From the NCBI GenBank assembly GCA_016793325.1, contig JAEUKI010000066.1, positions 1 through 48,202 of the forward strand: 48,202 nucleotides of DNA. The letters run 5' to 3'. A model generated the notes under the pieces. That model did no database searches. It saw only the letters and a program-made list of their open reading frames with translations, and had not been told where the DNA came from. Positions within the stretch are counted from its first letter, which is position 1, and each line of letters begins with the position of its first letter. This stretch comes from Myxococcales bacterium (GTDB taxonomy: Bacteria; Myxococcota_A; Polyangia; Polyangiales; Ga0077539). A program made the translations under genes and the position numbers. Below, one piece after another: positions 1 through 8,485 of this stretch.

Positions 1-326
1 GAAACTCGAGCCACCCAGCGATCGATCGCGGCGAGGCGTCGCAAGTTTCCAGCAGATCGCTTGGTGGATCGCGTTGAATCGTGGTGCCTGGGTAGGTCCG
101 GCGGACGCCGAGCCCGCTTCGCGACCCCGTCGCGCAAAGCCCGGGGGCTCGTCTCCCGGGCGTGTGCTTTCCCTTGCAATGTTGCTCGCGCTCGCCGACT
201 TCGAGAGGAGGTCAATCCAGAGTATTCAAGCGCCGCGTGCTGCGTGCCGACGAAACGCAGTACGTGACAGCCGAGAAGAGCGCAGAAGCACGGAACCCTG
301 CGACCCAATATCGCTCCGGCGCCCGC
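1..326. other. Non-coding left edge
   Basis: No convincing gene is seen. The stretch holds an inverted repeat (arms 139-145 and 155-161, extended by AAAGC at 136-140 and GCTTT at 166-170) that could be a weak terminator for a gene lying left of the window. A perfect AGGAGGT at 206-212 has no start codon at a useful distance. The antiporter gene ends at 327 on the other strand. Confidence 0.5.
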
Positions 327-1301
327 TTACGCCTTCACGATCGTGAACACCATGAACGCCACGTAGCACGCGAGCAGCGCGGCTCCTTCGCGGCGCTCGA
401 TCGTCCGCTCTTTGCGCAGCACGATCACGCCGAGCGCGCTCATCACGACCAGCGCGGCCATGTCGGGCGTGATCACCCCCGCGGGACTTCGGAGCGGCCC
501 GGCCAGCCCCGCCGCGGGCAGGCACAACAACACGTTGAAGATGTTCGACCCGATGACGTTGCCGACCGCGATGTCCGAGTGCCCCTTGCGCGCGGCGAGC
601 AGGCCCGTCGCGAGCTCGGGGAGCGAGGTTCCGATGGCGACGATCGTGAGGCCGACGAGCTTTTCGCTCATGCCGATCGAGCGCGCGAGCGCCACGGCGC
701 CAGTGACGAAGAGCTGTCCGCCTAGCAAGAGCACGCCCAAGCCAACGAGCGCGATCGCGGCGAGCCTCGAGCGAGTGACGCCCGTGGGAGCCCCTGCTTC
801 CGACGCGAGCTCTGCTTCGCGCGCGAGCTCGCTGCGCGCTTCGGCGACCGCGGTCTCCGAGCTACGCGCCGCGCGCACCATCCAGACCGTGTAGCCGAGC
901 GCGACGCACAAGAGCGCCGCGCACTCGCGCGCGCCCAGCCGTCCGTCGACCAACATCAACGGCAGCGCGATGGTGGTCGCCGCGAGGACAGGGACTTCTC
1001 TCGCGCTCAACGCCTTGGCCACGCGGGCGGGACGAACGAGCACGACGAGCGCGAGGATCAACCCGAGGTTCGCGATGTTCGAGCCGATCACGTTGCCGAG
1101 CGCGACGTCGCCGTGCCCCGAACGCGCAGAGGCGATGCCGACGACGACCTCGGGCGCGGAGGTTCCGTACGCGACGACGGTGAGCCCGACGGTGAGCTGC
1201 GAGATGCGCAGCGACAGGGCGAGCCGCGAGGCCCCCGACACGAGCCACTCGGCGCCGAAGTAGAGCAGCATCAGGCCGCCCGCGATCATCACGAGGTTCA
1301 T
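327..1301 (-). CDS. Calcium/sodium antiporter, CaCA family (YrbG-like)
   Basis: This 324-residue integral membrane protein has the internal duplication of the Ca2+/cation antiporter superfamily. The first alpha repeat shows GTSAPE (46-51) and GNVIGSNIANLG (69-80). The second shows GTSLPEL (224-230) and GNVIGSNIFN (247-256). These acidic and Asn-rich motifs form the ion-binding site in the family. About ten hydrophobic segments are visible, with a charged cytoplasmic loop around 145-178. The length fits bacterial YrbG/CaxA proteins. Its ATG overlaps the stop codon of the upstream receiver gene by 4 nt (ATGA), so the two are probably co-translated. The expected role is exchange of cytoplasmic Ca2+ for Na+ or H+ across the inner membrane. 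Ion specificity cannot be read from sequence. Confidence 0.93.
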   Translation of the reverse strand: MNLVMIAGGLMLLYFGAEWLVSGASRLALSLRISQLTVGLTVVAYGTSAPEVVVGIASARSGHGDVALGNVIGSNIANLGLILALVVLVRPARVAKALSAREVPVLAATTIALPLMLVDGRLGARECAALLCVALGYTVWMVRAARSSETAVAEARSELAREAELASEAGAPTGVTRSRLAAIALVGLGVLLLGGQLFVTGAVALARSIGMSEKLVGLTIVAIGTSLPELATGLLAARKGHSDIAVGNVIGSNIFNVLLCLPAAGLAGPLRSPAGVITPDMAALVVMSALGVIVLRKERTIERREGAALLACYVAFMVFTIVKA

Positions 1302-1684
1302 CGCGTTCGGTGGGGCTCCTTGTCGCGCAGCGCGCGCTCGACCGCGAGCACCAGCCGCGCCGGGTCGAACGGCTTGGACACGAACGCTTCAGCGCCCGTC
1401 TGCAGCGCGGTCGCTTCGGTGTGCGCGTCTCCGTACGCGCTCGTCGCCAGCACAACCACGTGCGCGAGGTGCCGCTCGATCCACGCGAGGAGCGCGAACC
1501 CCGACTCGCCCGGCAAGTGAAGGTCCGTCACAACAGCGTCGAAGCGGTCTTCGACGAGCAGCGCCCGCGCGTGCTCGGCGGTCTGCGCAGTGCCGACCGC
1601 GCAGCCACAGTCTGCCAACAGCTCCGCGGTGAACCGCGCCGAAGCATCGTCGGCATCCACGATCAGAATCGATCCTCGCGGCAT
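1298..1684 (-). CDS. Stand-alone response regulator receiver protein
   Basis: This is a single CheY-like receiver domain of 128 residues with no output domain. The start is taken at the second of two adjacent ATGs, just before the first beta strand ILIVDADD; an in-frame start at 1732 would add 16 residues. The acidic pocket is D10/D12/D13, the phosphoacceptor is D54 in VVTDLHLP, and K104 sits in the conserved SKPFDP turn. The switch Thr/Ser position is filled within TSAYGD. No kinase lies next to it, so the partner is unknown. The 4-nt overlap with the downstream antiporter gene suggests the two act together, for example by phosphorylation-dependent binding, but this is inference. Confidence 0.88.
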   Translation of the reverse strand: MPRGSILIVDADDASARFTAELLADCGCAVGTAQTAEHARALLVEDRFDAVVTDLHLPGESGFALLAWIERHLAHVVVLATSAYGDAHTEATALQTGAEAFVSKPFDPARLVLAVERALRDKEPHRTR

Positions 1685-1801
1685 CATAAGCGGGCCATTC
1701 TCGACGATTTTCCCCAGCAAGGGACGGACCACGGATCGGAAACGTGGCGCGCGGGTGTGAGTGCGAGCAGCGGGCAGAGGGCAAAGGGCAGTCAGCAGCG
1801 C

Positions 1802-2896
1802 TCAGTGCTCGATCGCGACGCGGCACGCGACGAGCGATGCGAGCGTTTGGTTCTCGTAGAGGGGGCCCGCGCCGAGCTGAATCGTCAGCGGATCGATGGG
1901 CCGCCATCGCACCTGCGGGACGACGTCGAGCCCGAACGTTCCGCTCGAAGCGAGCCAGAACCGCGACTCGACGCCGATCGACAGCGACCGGCTCGGCTCG
2001 TAGTAGAGCGTCGGGTTGGCCATCGCGCGAGCGGTGGTGGCTCCATCGCGCGTGCTCACGTCGAGCCGCGCGCCCGCGAGGAGCATCGCGCTGAACCGCT
2101 GCGAAAACCGCAGCGCGCCGACCCAGTAGAGCGTGTTGTCGACGCGCGAACCGTCGGAGCGCACGTCGGTCAACCACTGAAGTCCGTGGGCGAATCGCTG
2201 GTCTCTCGTGACGCCCAACGTCGCTTGCAGGCCGAGCTTGAACGACTCGACGTGCGTCGCGTACATCGGGAGCTCGAGCTCGAGCGCCCAACCGTCCCAG
2301 AAGGCGATTTCGACCTCGGGCGCCCAATGCGCGGCGTACGGCGCGCGCGTGGGCGCGACGAACAGAACGTTCGCTTCGAGCTCACCTTGCGCTGCGCCGA
2401 GGTTTCGCACGAGGTCGGTCACCATGGGCTCGGGCACACGCGGGCCGCGATGGGTGCGGTCCACGTCTTCGAGCACGCGGCAACGGCCGCCTGTACAGCG
2501 CGCGGTTGGAGAGGTTTCTCCGGGATCCCAGCGGCCGTTGCGATTGTGATCCTCGACGCCGTCCGGGATTCGGTCGCCGTCGGTGTCCGCGCGACGCGGG
2601 TCGGTCTCGCCTTCGTCCACGCGGCCGTTGCGGTTGCGATCCTCGACGCCGTCCGCGAGTCCGTCTCGGTCGCTGTCGGCGTGTTGGGCGTTGGTCTCGC
2701 CCTGATCAATGGCGCCGTTGCCGTTTGTGTCCTCGATGTGATCGAGCACGCCGTCTCGGTCGCTGTCGGATTGCAGCCATGGAGGGACGAGGGACGTGCA
2801 GCGCACGGTGTGGTGGCCGTTCGCAAACGCGGGCGCCTCCGCGAGCCACCCAGCCCCAACGATCGAAGCGCACACGAAGAGAGGACGACGATTCAC
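1802..2896 (-). CDS. Secreted Ca-binding-repeat protein with C-terminal barrel-like domain
   Basis: The GTG at 2896 is chosen because it gives an immediate signal peptide (NRRPLFVCASIVGAGWL, cleavage near APAFA) on a 364-residue product; a longer in-frame reading to 3109 lacks one. Residues about 43-135 hold three thrombospondin type 3-like calcium repeats (DSDRDGVLDHIED, DSDRDGLADGVED, DTDGDRIPDGVED), each followed by an NxNGxxDxGET-type stretch. The repeats are also near-identical at the DNA level (about 2520-2770). The rest (about 150-364) alternates polar and aromatic residues as in outer-membrane beta barrels of the transporter-like type. It is probably an outer-membrane or surface protein whose Ca2+ repeats face one side. 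No enzyme motif was recognised. Confidence 0.75.
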   Translation of the reverse strand: MNRRPLFVCASIVGAGWLAEAPAFANGHHTVRCTSLVPPWLQSDSDRDGVLDHIEDTNGNGAIDQGETNAQHADSDRDGLADGVEDRNRNGRVDEGETDPRRADTDGDRIPDGVEDHNRNGRWDPGETSPTARCTGGRCRVLEDVDRTHRGPRVPEPMVTDLVRNLGAAQGELEANVLFVAPTRAPYAAHWAPEVEIAFWDGWALELELPMYATHVESFKLGLQATLGVTRDQRFAHGLQWLTDVRSDGSRVDNTLYWVGALRFSQRFSAMLLAGARLDVSTRDGATTARAMANPTLYYEPSRSLSIGVESRFWLASSGTFGLDVVPQVRWRPIDPLTIQLGAGPLYENQTLASLVACRVAIEH

Positions 2897-3102
2897 GAGT
2901 CGGGAGCGCGAAGAGCAAGGGGCGTTCCCTCGCGCGCGCAGAGCGTTCGGTGGGAGTTCGAAGGAGGAAGCACACAGCGCGGGATCAGTTTTGCCGCAGG
3001 CATGTGTCACAAATGTCCTGCGATTTTCGAGTCGATTTCGCTGATGGCTCGCCCGTTGCGTCGCCACATAACGCCGCCGCCACGCACGCGGTCGACGATG
3101 CA

Positions 3103-5874
3103 ATGACAACCCTCGAATCTTGGAGCGCGAGGCTCGCTGCGCTGCCCGACTCTCTTCGCTTCACGGCGATCGGCGCAACGATGGGTGTGGTCGAAGCGGC
3201 GTACGCGCTCGCATCCAACGCGCAGCGGTGGAGCGCGACCGCCGCGACCATCGCGCTCGCCGTCGTCGCGGACGGGCTCGCGCTCGGGATCGTCGCGACC
3301 GCCGTGTCGTCGGCGCTCGCGCGGAGCGCTCGCACGCACACGGGTCGAGCAGCGTGGATCACCCGGGCGATGCTCGCGATCGCGATCTCTTGTCCGATCG
3401 CGACGGTCGCGGTGGCGAGCCTCGCGTCTCGTCGTCACAGGGTCCTCGCGTCCCTCGCGGCCGCCACGGTGACCGCTGGGGTCAGCGCCGCCGCGCACGT
3501 CTTTGCGGCGCTCGTCGTCGGGCGCCGGTGGAGCGTGACTCGTTCGAGCCACACCGATGCGGTCGCACGCAACAGCGCGTTTGCGCGCGAGCTCGCGCTC
3601 GCGACGACGTTCGTCCTCGTCGCGGTGCTCTCGGTCGGAACCGCGCGCTGGTGGCCGCTTGTCGTCGAAGATCGGTCCATCGTGATCGGCGCGACGGTGG
3701 GGGCGATCGTCATGGCGCCGTTGATCGGCGCAGCCGCACGGCGGTGGATCGAGCGCGTCTCGCGGGATCGCGCGGGGTTGATCATCGCGGGCCTCGTGCT
3801 GGTGTCGCTCGCGATCGTCGCGGTGCGCGTGCGCGATGCCTTCGAGTTCGCGCCTCGGAGCGCCGCGCTGTGGCTGCTCGCGCCGGCGCTCGTGCTGCTG
3901 TGTCGGAGAAGAGAGCGTCACGCCGCCGAGTCGAAGAGCGCGCTGACCGTCGTGGTGTTGCTCGCCTTGGTGTCGACCGGCGCGCTCGCGCTCCGCTCCG
4001 AGACCGCGCGCAAGCTCGTCTCGACGCGAACGTTTGTCGCAGCGATGACCCTCCGCGCCGTTCGAACGGGGCTCGACTTCGACCGCGACGGACACGCGCG
4101 GTGGCTGCCCGGCGGCGACTGTCGCGACGACGACGCAGAGGTTCACCCCGGCGCGATCGATTGGCCAGGGGATGGAATCGACTCGGATTGCGACGGCCGC
4201 GACGACACGATCCACCTGCCTCCGCGGAGGCCACACGTGGCGCTGCCGCCCTCGGTCGCGCCGTCGCTGAACGTGCTGCTGCTCACCATCGACGCGATGC
4301 GCGCCGATCACCTGGGCGTGCACGGCTATCGTCGACCCACGACCCCCGCGCTCGATCGACTTGCGCGCGAGGCGGTGTTGTTCGAGCGAGGCTTCGCGAA
4401 CGCGCCCTCCACGCGGCTCTCGATGCCAGCGATCGCCACCGGGCGTTGGGCGCCTACGATCGAGTGGGACCACTCGATCTTCTGGCCGCGCTTCACCGCG
4501 AAGCAACGGACGATCGCCGAGGTGCTCCACGACCACGGGATTCGCACCGGAGCGATCTACAGCATTCCATACTTTCGTCGCACGGACGCCAGGGGATTCG
4601 AGCGCGGCGTCGACGAGTACGACGACTCGCTGATCCACTTGCACACCGAGATCGGAGGCCCGTCGGAGAGCGCGGGGAGCTCTTCAGCCGAGGTCACGGA
4701 TCGAGCGCTGCGCTTCGTCCGAGAGAACTCCGGGCGCCAGTGGTTCTTGTGGGCGCACTACTTCGATCCCCACCATCAGTACGTCTCGCACGACGACGGA
4801 GAGACGACGTTCTTCGGGACCGCGCCGATCGACCGATACGACAGCGAAGTTCAGTACACCGATCGACACATCGGGCGACTGCTCGACGCGCTTCGAGCGA
4901 GCGAGCAGTGGTCGCGCACGGTCGTCATCGTGACCGGCGATCACGGTGAGGGCTTCGGCGAGCACAACGTGAGCACGCACGGATTTCATCTGTACTCCGC
5001 GCAAACTCGCGTTCCGATGATCGTGCGCGTGCCTGGAATCGCGCCGCGACGGTCGATGGTTCCGGTGAGCCACGTGGACCTCGCGCCGACGATCGCCAAC
5101 CTCGTGAGGGTCCCCGAGGTGTCGAGCTTTCTCGGGCGAAGCATGGTCGACGCGCTCCTCGGCTCGCGCTCGGCAAACGACGGTGAAGTGTTTCAAGAAG
5201 TGACCTTCGACAACACGACGCACCGATGGGGGCTCGTCACGACCTCCCATCACGCCCTCTGGAACCAATCGCCCGAAGCGACCCGCGAGTGCTTCGACCT
5301 CACGCGCGACCCCGACGAAACCCTCGACCTCTCGGACCTTCCGACGGTGAGCCACGCGTGCGAAGCGCTCGCGCTACGGCTCTCGCGAGCGGCAGTCGCC
5401 TTGAGGCTCGGCCCGGACGCGTCGAACGCGTTGTCGTATGCGATCGTGCCGCGAGGCGGCCCGAGGCCCGCTCCGGAGCACGAAACCACCGCGCGAATCG
5501 GCGGCAAACTCTCGGTCGTCGGGTGGGACGGTCCGAGCACAATCCGGCGCGATTCGTCGGTCACGTTGGTGCTCCACTTGGAGGTCCTCGGACGCATCGA
5601 GCGCGGCTGGGCGCTCTTCGTGCACTTCGCGGGGGACACCGTCGTGCGAAACCTCGACCACGCGGTGCTCGGGGGCGCGTTTCCGATGGATCGCTGGCAG
5701 CCGGGACAACGACTGCGTGATCGCTGGACGTTTCGCTTGCCGACGGACATTCCTGTCGGGCGCTACGCGCTGATGGTGGGGCTCTTCCGCGGCAACGAGC
5801 GAATGAGCGTCGAGCAGCCGAACCGAGAGGACCCCACGAGACGGGCGCTCCTCGGCTTTATCGAAGTTCAATAG
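3103..5874 (+). CDS. Membrane sulfatase-like (alkaline phosphatase superfamily) enzyme with MopE-type metal motif
   Basis: This is a 923-residue protein. Residues 1-305 hold about nine hydrophobic helices. Residues 326-365 form a MopE-like metal-binding motif (FDRDG ... GGDCRDDD ... HPGAIDWPGDGIDSDCDG). A PF00884-type domain runs from about 390 to 730, with metal ligands D397 (LLTIDAMRAD) and D613/H614 (TGDHGEGFGEH). The nucleophile position is T437 in APSTRLSMP. The C/S-x-P-x-R motif needed to make formylglycine is absent, so a true sulfatase is unlikely. Thr nucleophiles occur in phosphoglycerol and phosphoethanolamine transferases, which share the helices-plus-exported-domain layout. A beta-sandwich-like tail follows (about 797-923). 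The ATG at 3103 is the first start giving the membrane domain. A paralogue lies at 26137-28953. Substrate unknown. Confidence 0.85.
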   Translation: MTTLESWSARLAALPDSLRFTAIGATMGVVEAAYALASNAQRWSATAATIALAVVADGLALGIVATAVSSALARSARTHTGRAAWITRAMLAIAISCPIATVAVASLASRRHRVLASLAAATVTAGVSAAAHVFAALVVGRRWSVTRSSHTDAVARNSAFARELALATTFVLVAVLSVGTARWWPLVVEDRSIVIGATVGAIVMAPLIGAAARRWIERVSRDRAGLIIAGLVLVSLAIVAVRVRDAFEFAPRSAALWLLAPALVLLCRRRERHAAESKSALTVVVLLALVSTGALALRSETARKLVSTRTFVAAMTLRAVRTGLDFDRDGHARWLPGGDCRDDDAEVHPGAIDWPGDGIDSDCDGRDDTIHLPPRRPHVALPPSVAPSLNVLLLTIDAMRADHLGVHGYRRPTTPALDRLAREAVLFERGFANAPSTRLSMPAIATGRWAPTIEWDHSIFWPRFTAKQRTIAEVLHDHGIRTGAIYSIPYFRRTDARGFERGVDEYDDSLIHLHTEIGGPSESAGSSSAEVTDRALRFVRENSGRQWFLWAHYFDPHHQYVSHDDGETTFFGTAPIDRYDSEVQYTDRHIGRLLDALRASEQWSRTVVIVTGDHGEGFGEHNVSTHGFHLYSAQTRVPMIVRVPGIAPRRSMVPVSHVDLAPTIANLVRVPEVSSFLGRSMVDALLGSRSANDGEVFQEVTFDNTTHRWGLVTTSHHALWNQSPEATRECFDLTRDPDETLDLSDLPTVSHACEALALRLSRAAVALRLGPDASNALSYAIVPRGGPRPAPEHETTARIGGKLSVVGWDGPSTIRRDSSVTLVLHLEVLGRIERGWALFVHFAGDTVVRNLDHAVLGGAFPMDRWQPGQRLRDRWTFRLPTDIPVGRYALMVGLFRGNERMSVEQPNREDPTRRALLGFIEVQ

Positions 5875-5965
5875 CGCGCAACGAGCTTCGATTCGCGCGT
5901 ATCACTCCGTGACGCTCCGCGAGCGCATGGTATTCGCCTTGCGCTGGACGAGCAGCGAGCCCCGC

Positions 5966-7387
5966 ATGACCGAGCCCCGCACCACGCACCCCGAGGACGC
6001 AGCCCCGTCGAAGGACCCACCGGGGTCGCTCTCGCTCGCGCGCACGATCGCGCGGCGGACGATGGCGCCGATCGAGCGCTTTCTCGCCATTCAAGCGGCG
6101 AGCGGCGTGCTGCTCGTCATCGTTTCCGCCATCGCGATCCTGTGGGCCAACTCGCGGTACGCGCCCGTGTACGCGGCGCTCTGGCACACGACGGTGGGCC
6201 TGAAGTTGGGGACGTTCGCGTTCGAGCGCGACCTGCACTTCTGGATCAACGACGGCGCGATGGCCGTGTTCTTCTTCGTCGTGGGGCTCGAGATCCGACG
6301 CGAGCTGCACAACGGCGAGCTCAGCGAGTGGCGACGCGCGATGCTTCCCTTGGCGGCGGCGCTCGGGGGGATGATCGTTCCTGCGGTGATTTACGCGGCG
6401 CTCAACCGAGGAGCGCCCACGGTCCGCGGGTGGGGCGTGCCGATGGCGACGGACATCGCGTTCGCCGTGGGCGTGCTCGCGCTGCTCGGGAGGCGCGTTC
6501 CCCCGGCGGCGCGCGTGTTGTTGTTGGCGCTCGCCGTGATCGACGACGTCGGCGGGATCATCGTGATCGCGCTGTTCTACTCCGGTGGAATCGCGCTCGA
6601 CGGCGTCGCCATCGCCGCCGCAGGGATCGCCATGATCCTCGTGTTGCAAGCGTTCGGCGCGCGAAGGCCGTGGCTCTATCTTCCGCCCGCCGCGCTCTTG
6701 TGGAGCGGGATGCTCCGCTCGGGCATTCACCCGACGCTCGCGGGCGTGGTCGTCGGGCTGCTCACGCCGGTGCGCGCGTGGCTCGGTCGCCCTGCGTTTG
6801 TTCAGCGCGTTCGCGAGCACCTCGGCGAGCTCAGCGCGACGCCAGCGCCCAGCCAGCCCGCGGTGCTCGACCAACTCGACGCGATCAACGACGCGCGGCG
6901 CGAGGCGGTCTCGCCCGTCGATCGCTTGCAGCACGCGTTTCACAGCACGGTAGCGTTCGTCATCATGCCGCTGTTCGCGCTGTCCAACGCGGGCGTGCGC
7001 GTGTCCGCGACGTCGTTCGACCTCGCGCAACGCCCGGTCGTCCTCGGGATCGCCCTCGGACTCTGCTTGGGAAAACCCATCGGAATCACGCTCGGCTCGC
7101 TCGCCGCCGTCAAGCTCGGCGTCGCCGTCTTGCCCCGAGGAATGCGCTGGTCGCACGTCGCGCTCGTCGGCGCCCTCGGCGGCGTGGGCTTCACCGTGAG
7201 CCTCTTCATCGCGACGCTGGCGTTCTCGTCGGGCGTCGCGCTCGACGCTGCGAAGACCGCGATCCTTCTCGCGTCGGTGCTCTCGGCGGCGCTCTCGTTG
7301 CTCGTCGCGAGGGTCGTCTTGCGCCCCGAGCTCGCGCCAGACGCAGCGCAGACCGAGAGCGAGGCCGAAGCGTCGACCGCAAAGTGA
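5966..7387 (+). CDS. nhaA: Na+/H+ antiporter NhaA
   Basis: This is a 473-residue antiporter of the NhaA family. The Asp pair that carries the transported ions is present as D193-D194 in LAVIDDVGGI. Other family landmarks are FFFVVGLEIRREL, the PMATDIAFAVGV block and the late GVGFTVSLFIATLAF segment. An insert of about 40 charged residues around 290-325 lies in a cytoplasmic loop. The start at 5966 (MTEPRT) is preferred because it leaves a normal hydrophilic N-terminus; an upstream GTG at 5909 and an ATG at 5927 are possible. It exchanges Na+ (or Li+) for H+ in the inner membrane for pH and salt tolerance. The K+ channel gene starts 9 nt after its stop, so the two probably form an operon. Confidence 0.93.
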   Translation: MTEPRTTHPEDAAPSKDPPGSLSLARTIARRTMAPIERFLAIQAASGVLLVIVSAIAILWANSRYAPVYAALWHTTVGLKLGTFAFERDLHFWINDGAMAVFFFVVGLEIRRELHNGELSEWRRAMLPLAAALGGMIVPAVIYAALNRGAPTVRGWGVPMATDIAFAVGVLALLGRRVPPAARVLLLALAVIDDVGGIIVIALFYSGGIALDGVAIAAAGIAMILVLQAFGARRPWLYLPPAALLWSGMLRSGIHPTLAGVVVGLLTPVRAWLGRPAFVQRVREHLGELSATPAPSQPAVLDQLDAINDARREAVSPVDRLQHAFHSTVAFVIMPLFALSNAGVRVSATSFDLAQRPVVLGIALGLCLGKPIGITLGSLAAVKLGVAVLPRGMRWSHVALVGALGGVGFTVSLFIATLAFSSGVALDAAKTAILLASVLSAALSLLVARVVLRPELAPDAAQTESEAEASTAK

Positions 7388-7396
7388 GCGATCACC

Positions 7397-8464
7397 ATGG
7401 ACGGACGCAAAACGCACGCATGGTTTCTCTTCTCGGTGTTCAGCCGGCGCGCGGGCCGCGCGGCGCTCGCGTTCGCGGTGATCTATAGCGTCGTCTCGAT
7501 CGCGGTGTGGCGCATCGAATCCAGCGTCCCCGACGGCACCATCAAGACCCTCGGCGACGCGCTCTGGTACACGCTCGCCACGCTCTCGACCGTGGGATAC
7601 GGCGACGTGGTCCCGCGCAGCGCGATGGGGCGCGCGGTCGGCGCCGCGTTCGTGTTGTACACGCTGGCGACGGTCGGCTACTTGCTGAGCCAGCTCAACG
7701 AGTCCGTTCTGGAGGTGCGACGCATGGAGGACGAGGGTCTCATCGGAACGCGCTTCGACGCGCACGTCGTCGTCATCGGCTCTGGACCCATCGCGACCGC
7801 GGCGATCACCGAGCTGCTCGCGGCCGATCGCCGCGTCGCCGCGCTCTGTCGACGAAGCGACGAAATCGAGCTGCTTCGTCGGCTCGGCGAGCGCGAGGTC
7901 TTGTTCGTCACGAGCGGCGAGCCCACGCAGAAGCTCCTCACCGAACGGCTCGCGGTCGGTCGCGCGACGACCGCCGTCGTCGCGAGCGGCGACGACGCGA
8001 ACAACATCGTCGCGTCGTTGAACCTGCGCGCGGTCAACAAACAGCTCCGGATCATCGTCGCCGTCGAGAACGAGGCGCTGCGGCAAACCCTCATCGCCTC
8101 CGGCGTCACGTACGTCGCGTCGCCCTACGAGCTCTCGGGTCGACTCGTGGCGAGCGCGGCGTTCGAGCCAGACGTCGCGCACTTCATCGAGGACATCAGC
8201 TCGGGCGTGAGCGGCGCGGACGTGCAGCAGTTCGCGGCGGGACCGTTCTCGTCGATGACCGTCGGCGAAGTTCGAAGCAAGCTCGAAGAGCTCGACGGCC
8301 CGCTGCTCGTCGCGCTCTCTCGCAGGGCTGGAGAGACGTTCGAGCTCGCCTCCAACCCGCCACGCGCGACGAAGGTGCGCGACGACGATCAGCTCATCGT
8401 GCTCGGGACGCTCGAGCAGCACGCGCGCCTCGCGCAGCGGCTCCGCGTGAAGCAAGGCGGGTGA
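7397..8464 (+). CDS. Two-TM potassium channel with RCK (TrkA-N/TrkA-C) domain
   Basis: This is a 355-residue Kch/MthK-type channel. Two transmembrane helices (about 20-40 and 83-100) flank a pore loop with the K+ selectivity filter TVGYGD at 65-70. A cytoplasmic RCK domain follows: the nucleotide-binding Rossmann motif is VVVIGSGPIA (filter glycines at about 128-130), and a TrkA-C subdomain occupies about 265-345. Four subunits would form the pore, and ligand binding to the RCK ring (NAD(H), Ca2+ or nucleotide in relatives) would gate it. The position directly behind nhaA points to joint control of Na+, H+ and K+. The gene ends 21 nt from the convergent TetR gene. Confidence 0.93.
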   Translation: MDGRKTHAWFLFSVFSRRAGRAALAFAVIYSVVSIAVWRIESSVPDGTIKTLGDALWYTLATLSTVGYGDVVPRSAMGRAVGAAFVLYTLATVGYLLSQLNESVLEVRRMEDEGLIGTRFDAHVVVIGSGPIATAAITELLAADRRVAALCRRSDEIELLRRLGEREVLFVTSGEPTQKLLTERLAVGRATTAVVASGDDANNIVASLNLRAVNKQLRIIVAVENEALRQTLIASGVTYVASPYELSGRLVASAAFEPDVAHFIEDISSGVSGADVQQFAAGPFSSMTVGEVRSKLEELDGPLLVALSRRAGETFELASNPPRATKVRDDDQLIVLGTLEQHARLAQRLRVKQGG

Positions 8465-8485
8465 GCGGCAGAGCCCCCGCGGCGC

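Noticed and set aside
206..212. Perfect AGGAGGT Shine-Dalgarno-like sequence
   Set aside because: No ATG, GTG or TTG lies 5-12 nt downstream, and the following frame is not gene-like.
3007..4644. 545-codon minus-strand open frame inside the first sulfatase-like gene
   Set aside because: It is a mirror frame of a high-GC gene, is Arg/Asp-rich, and shows no domain.
5858..8455. 865-codon minus-strand open frame opposite nhaA and the K+ channel
   Set aside because: It is an antisense shadow with extreme Arg/Glu/Asp/His composition; the plus-strand genes carry clear family motifs.
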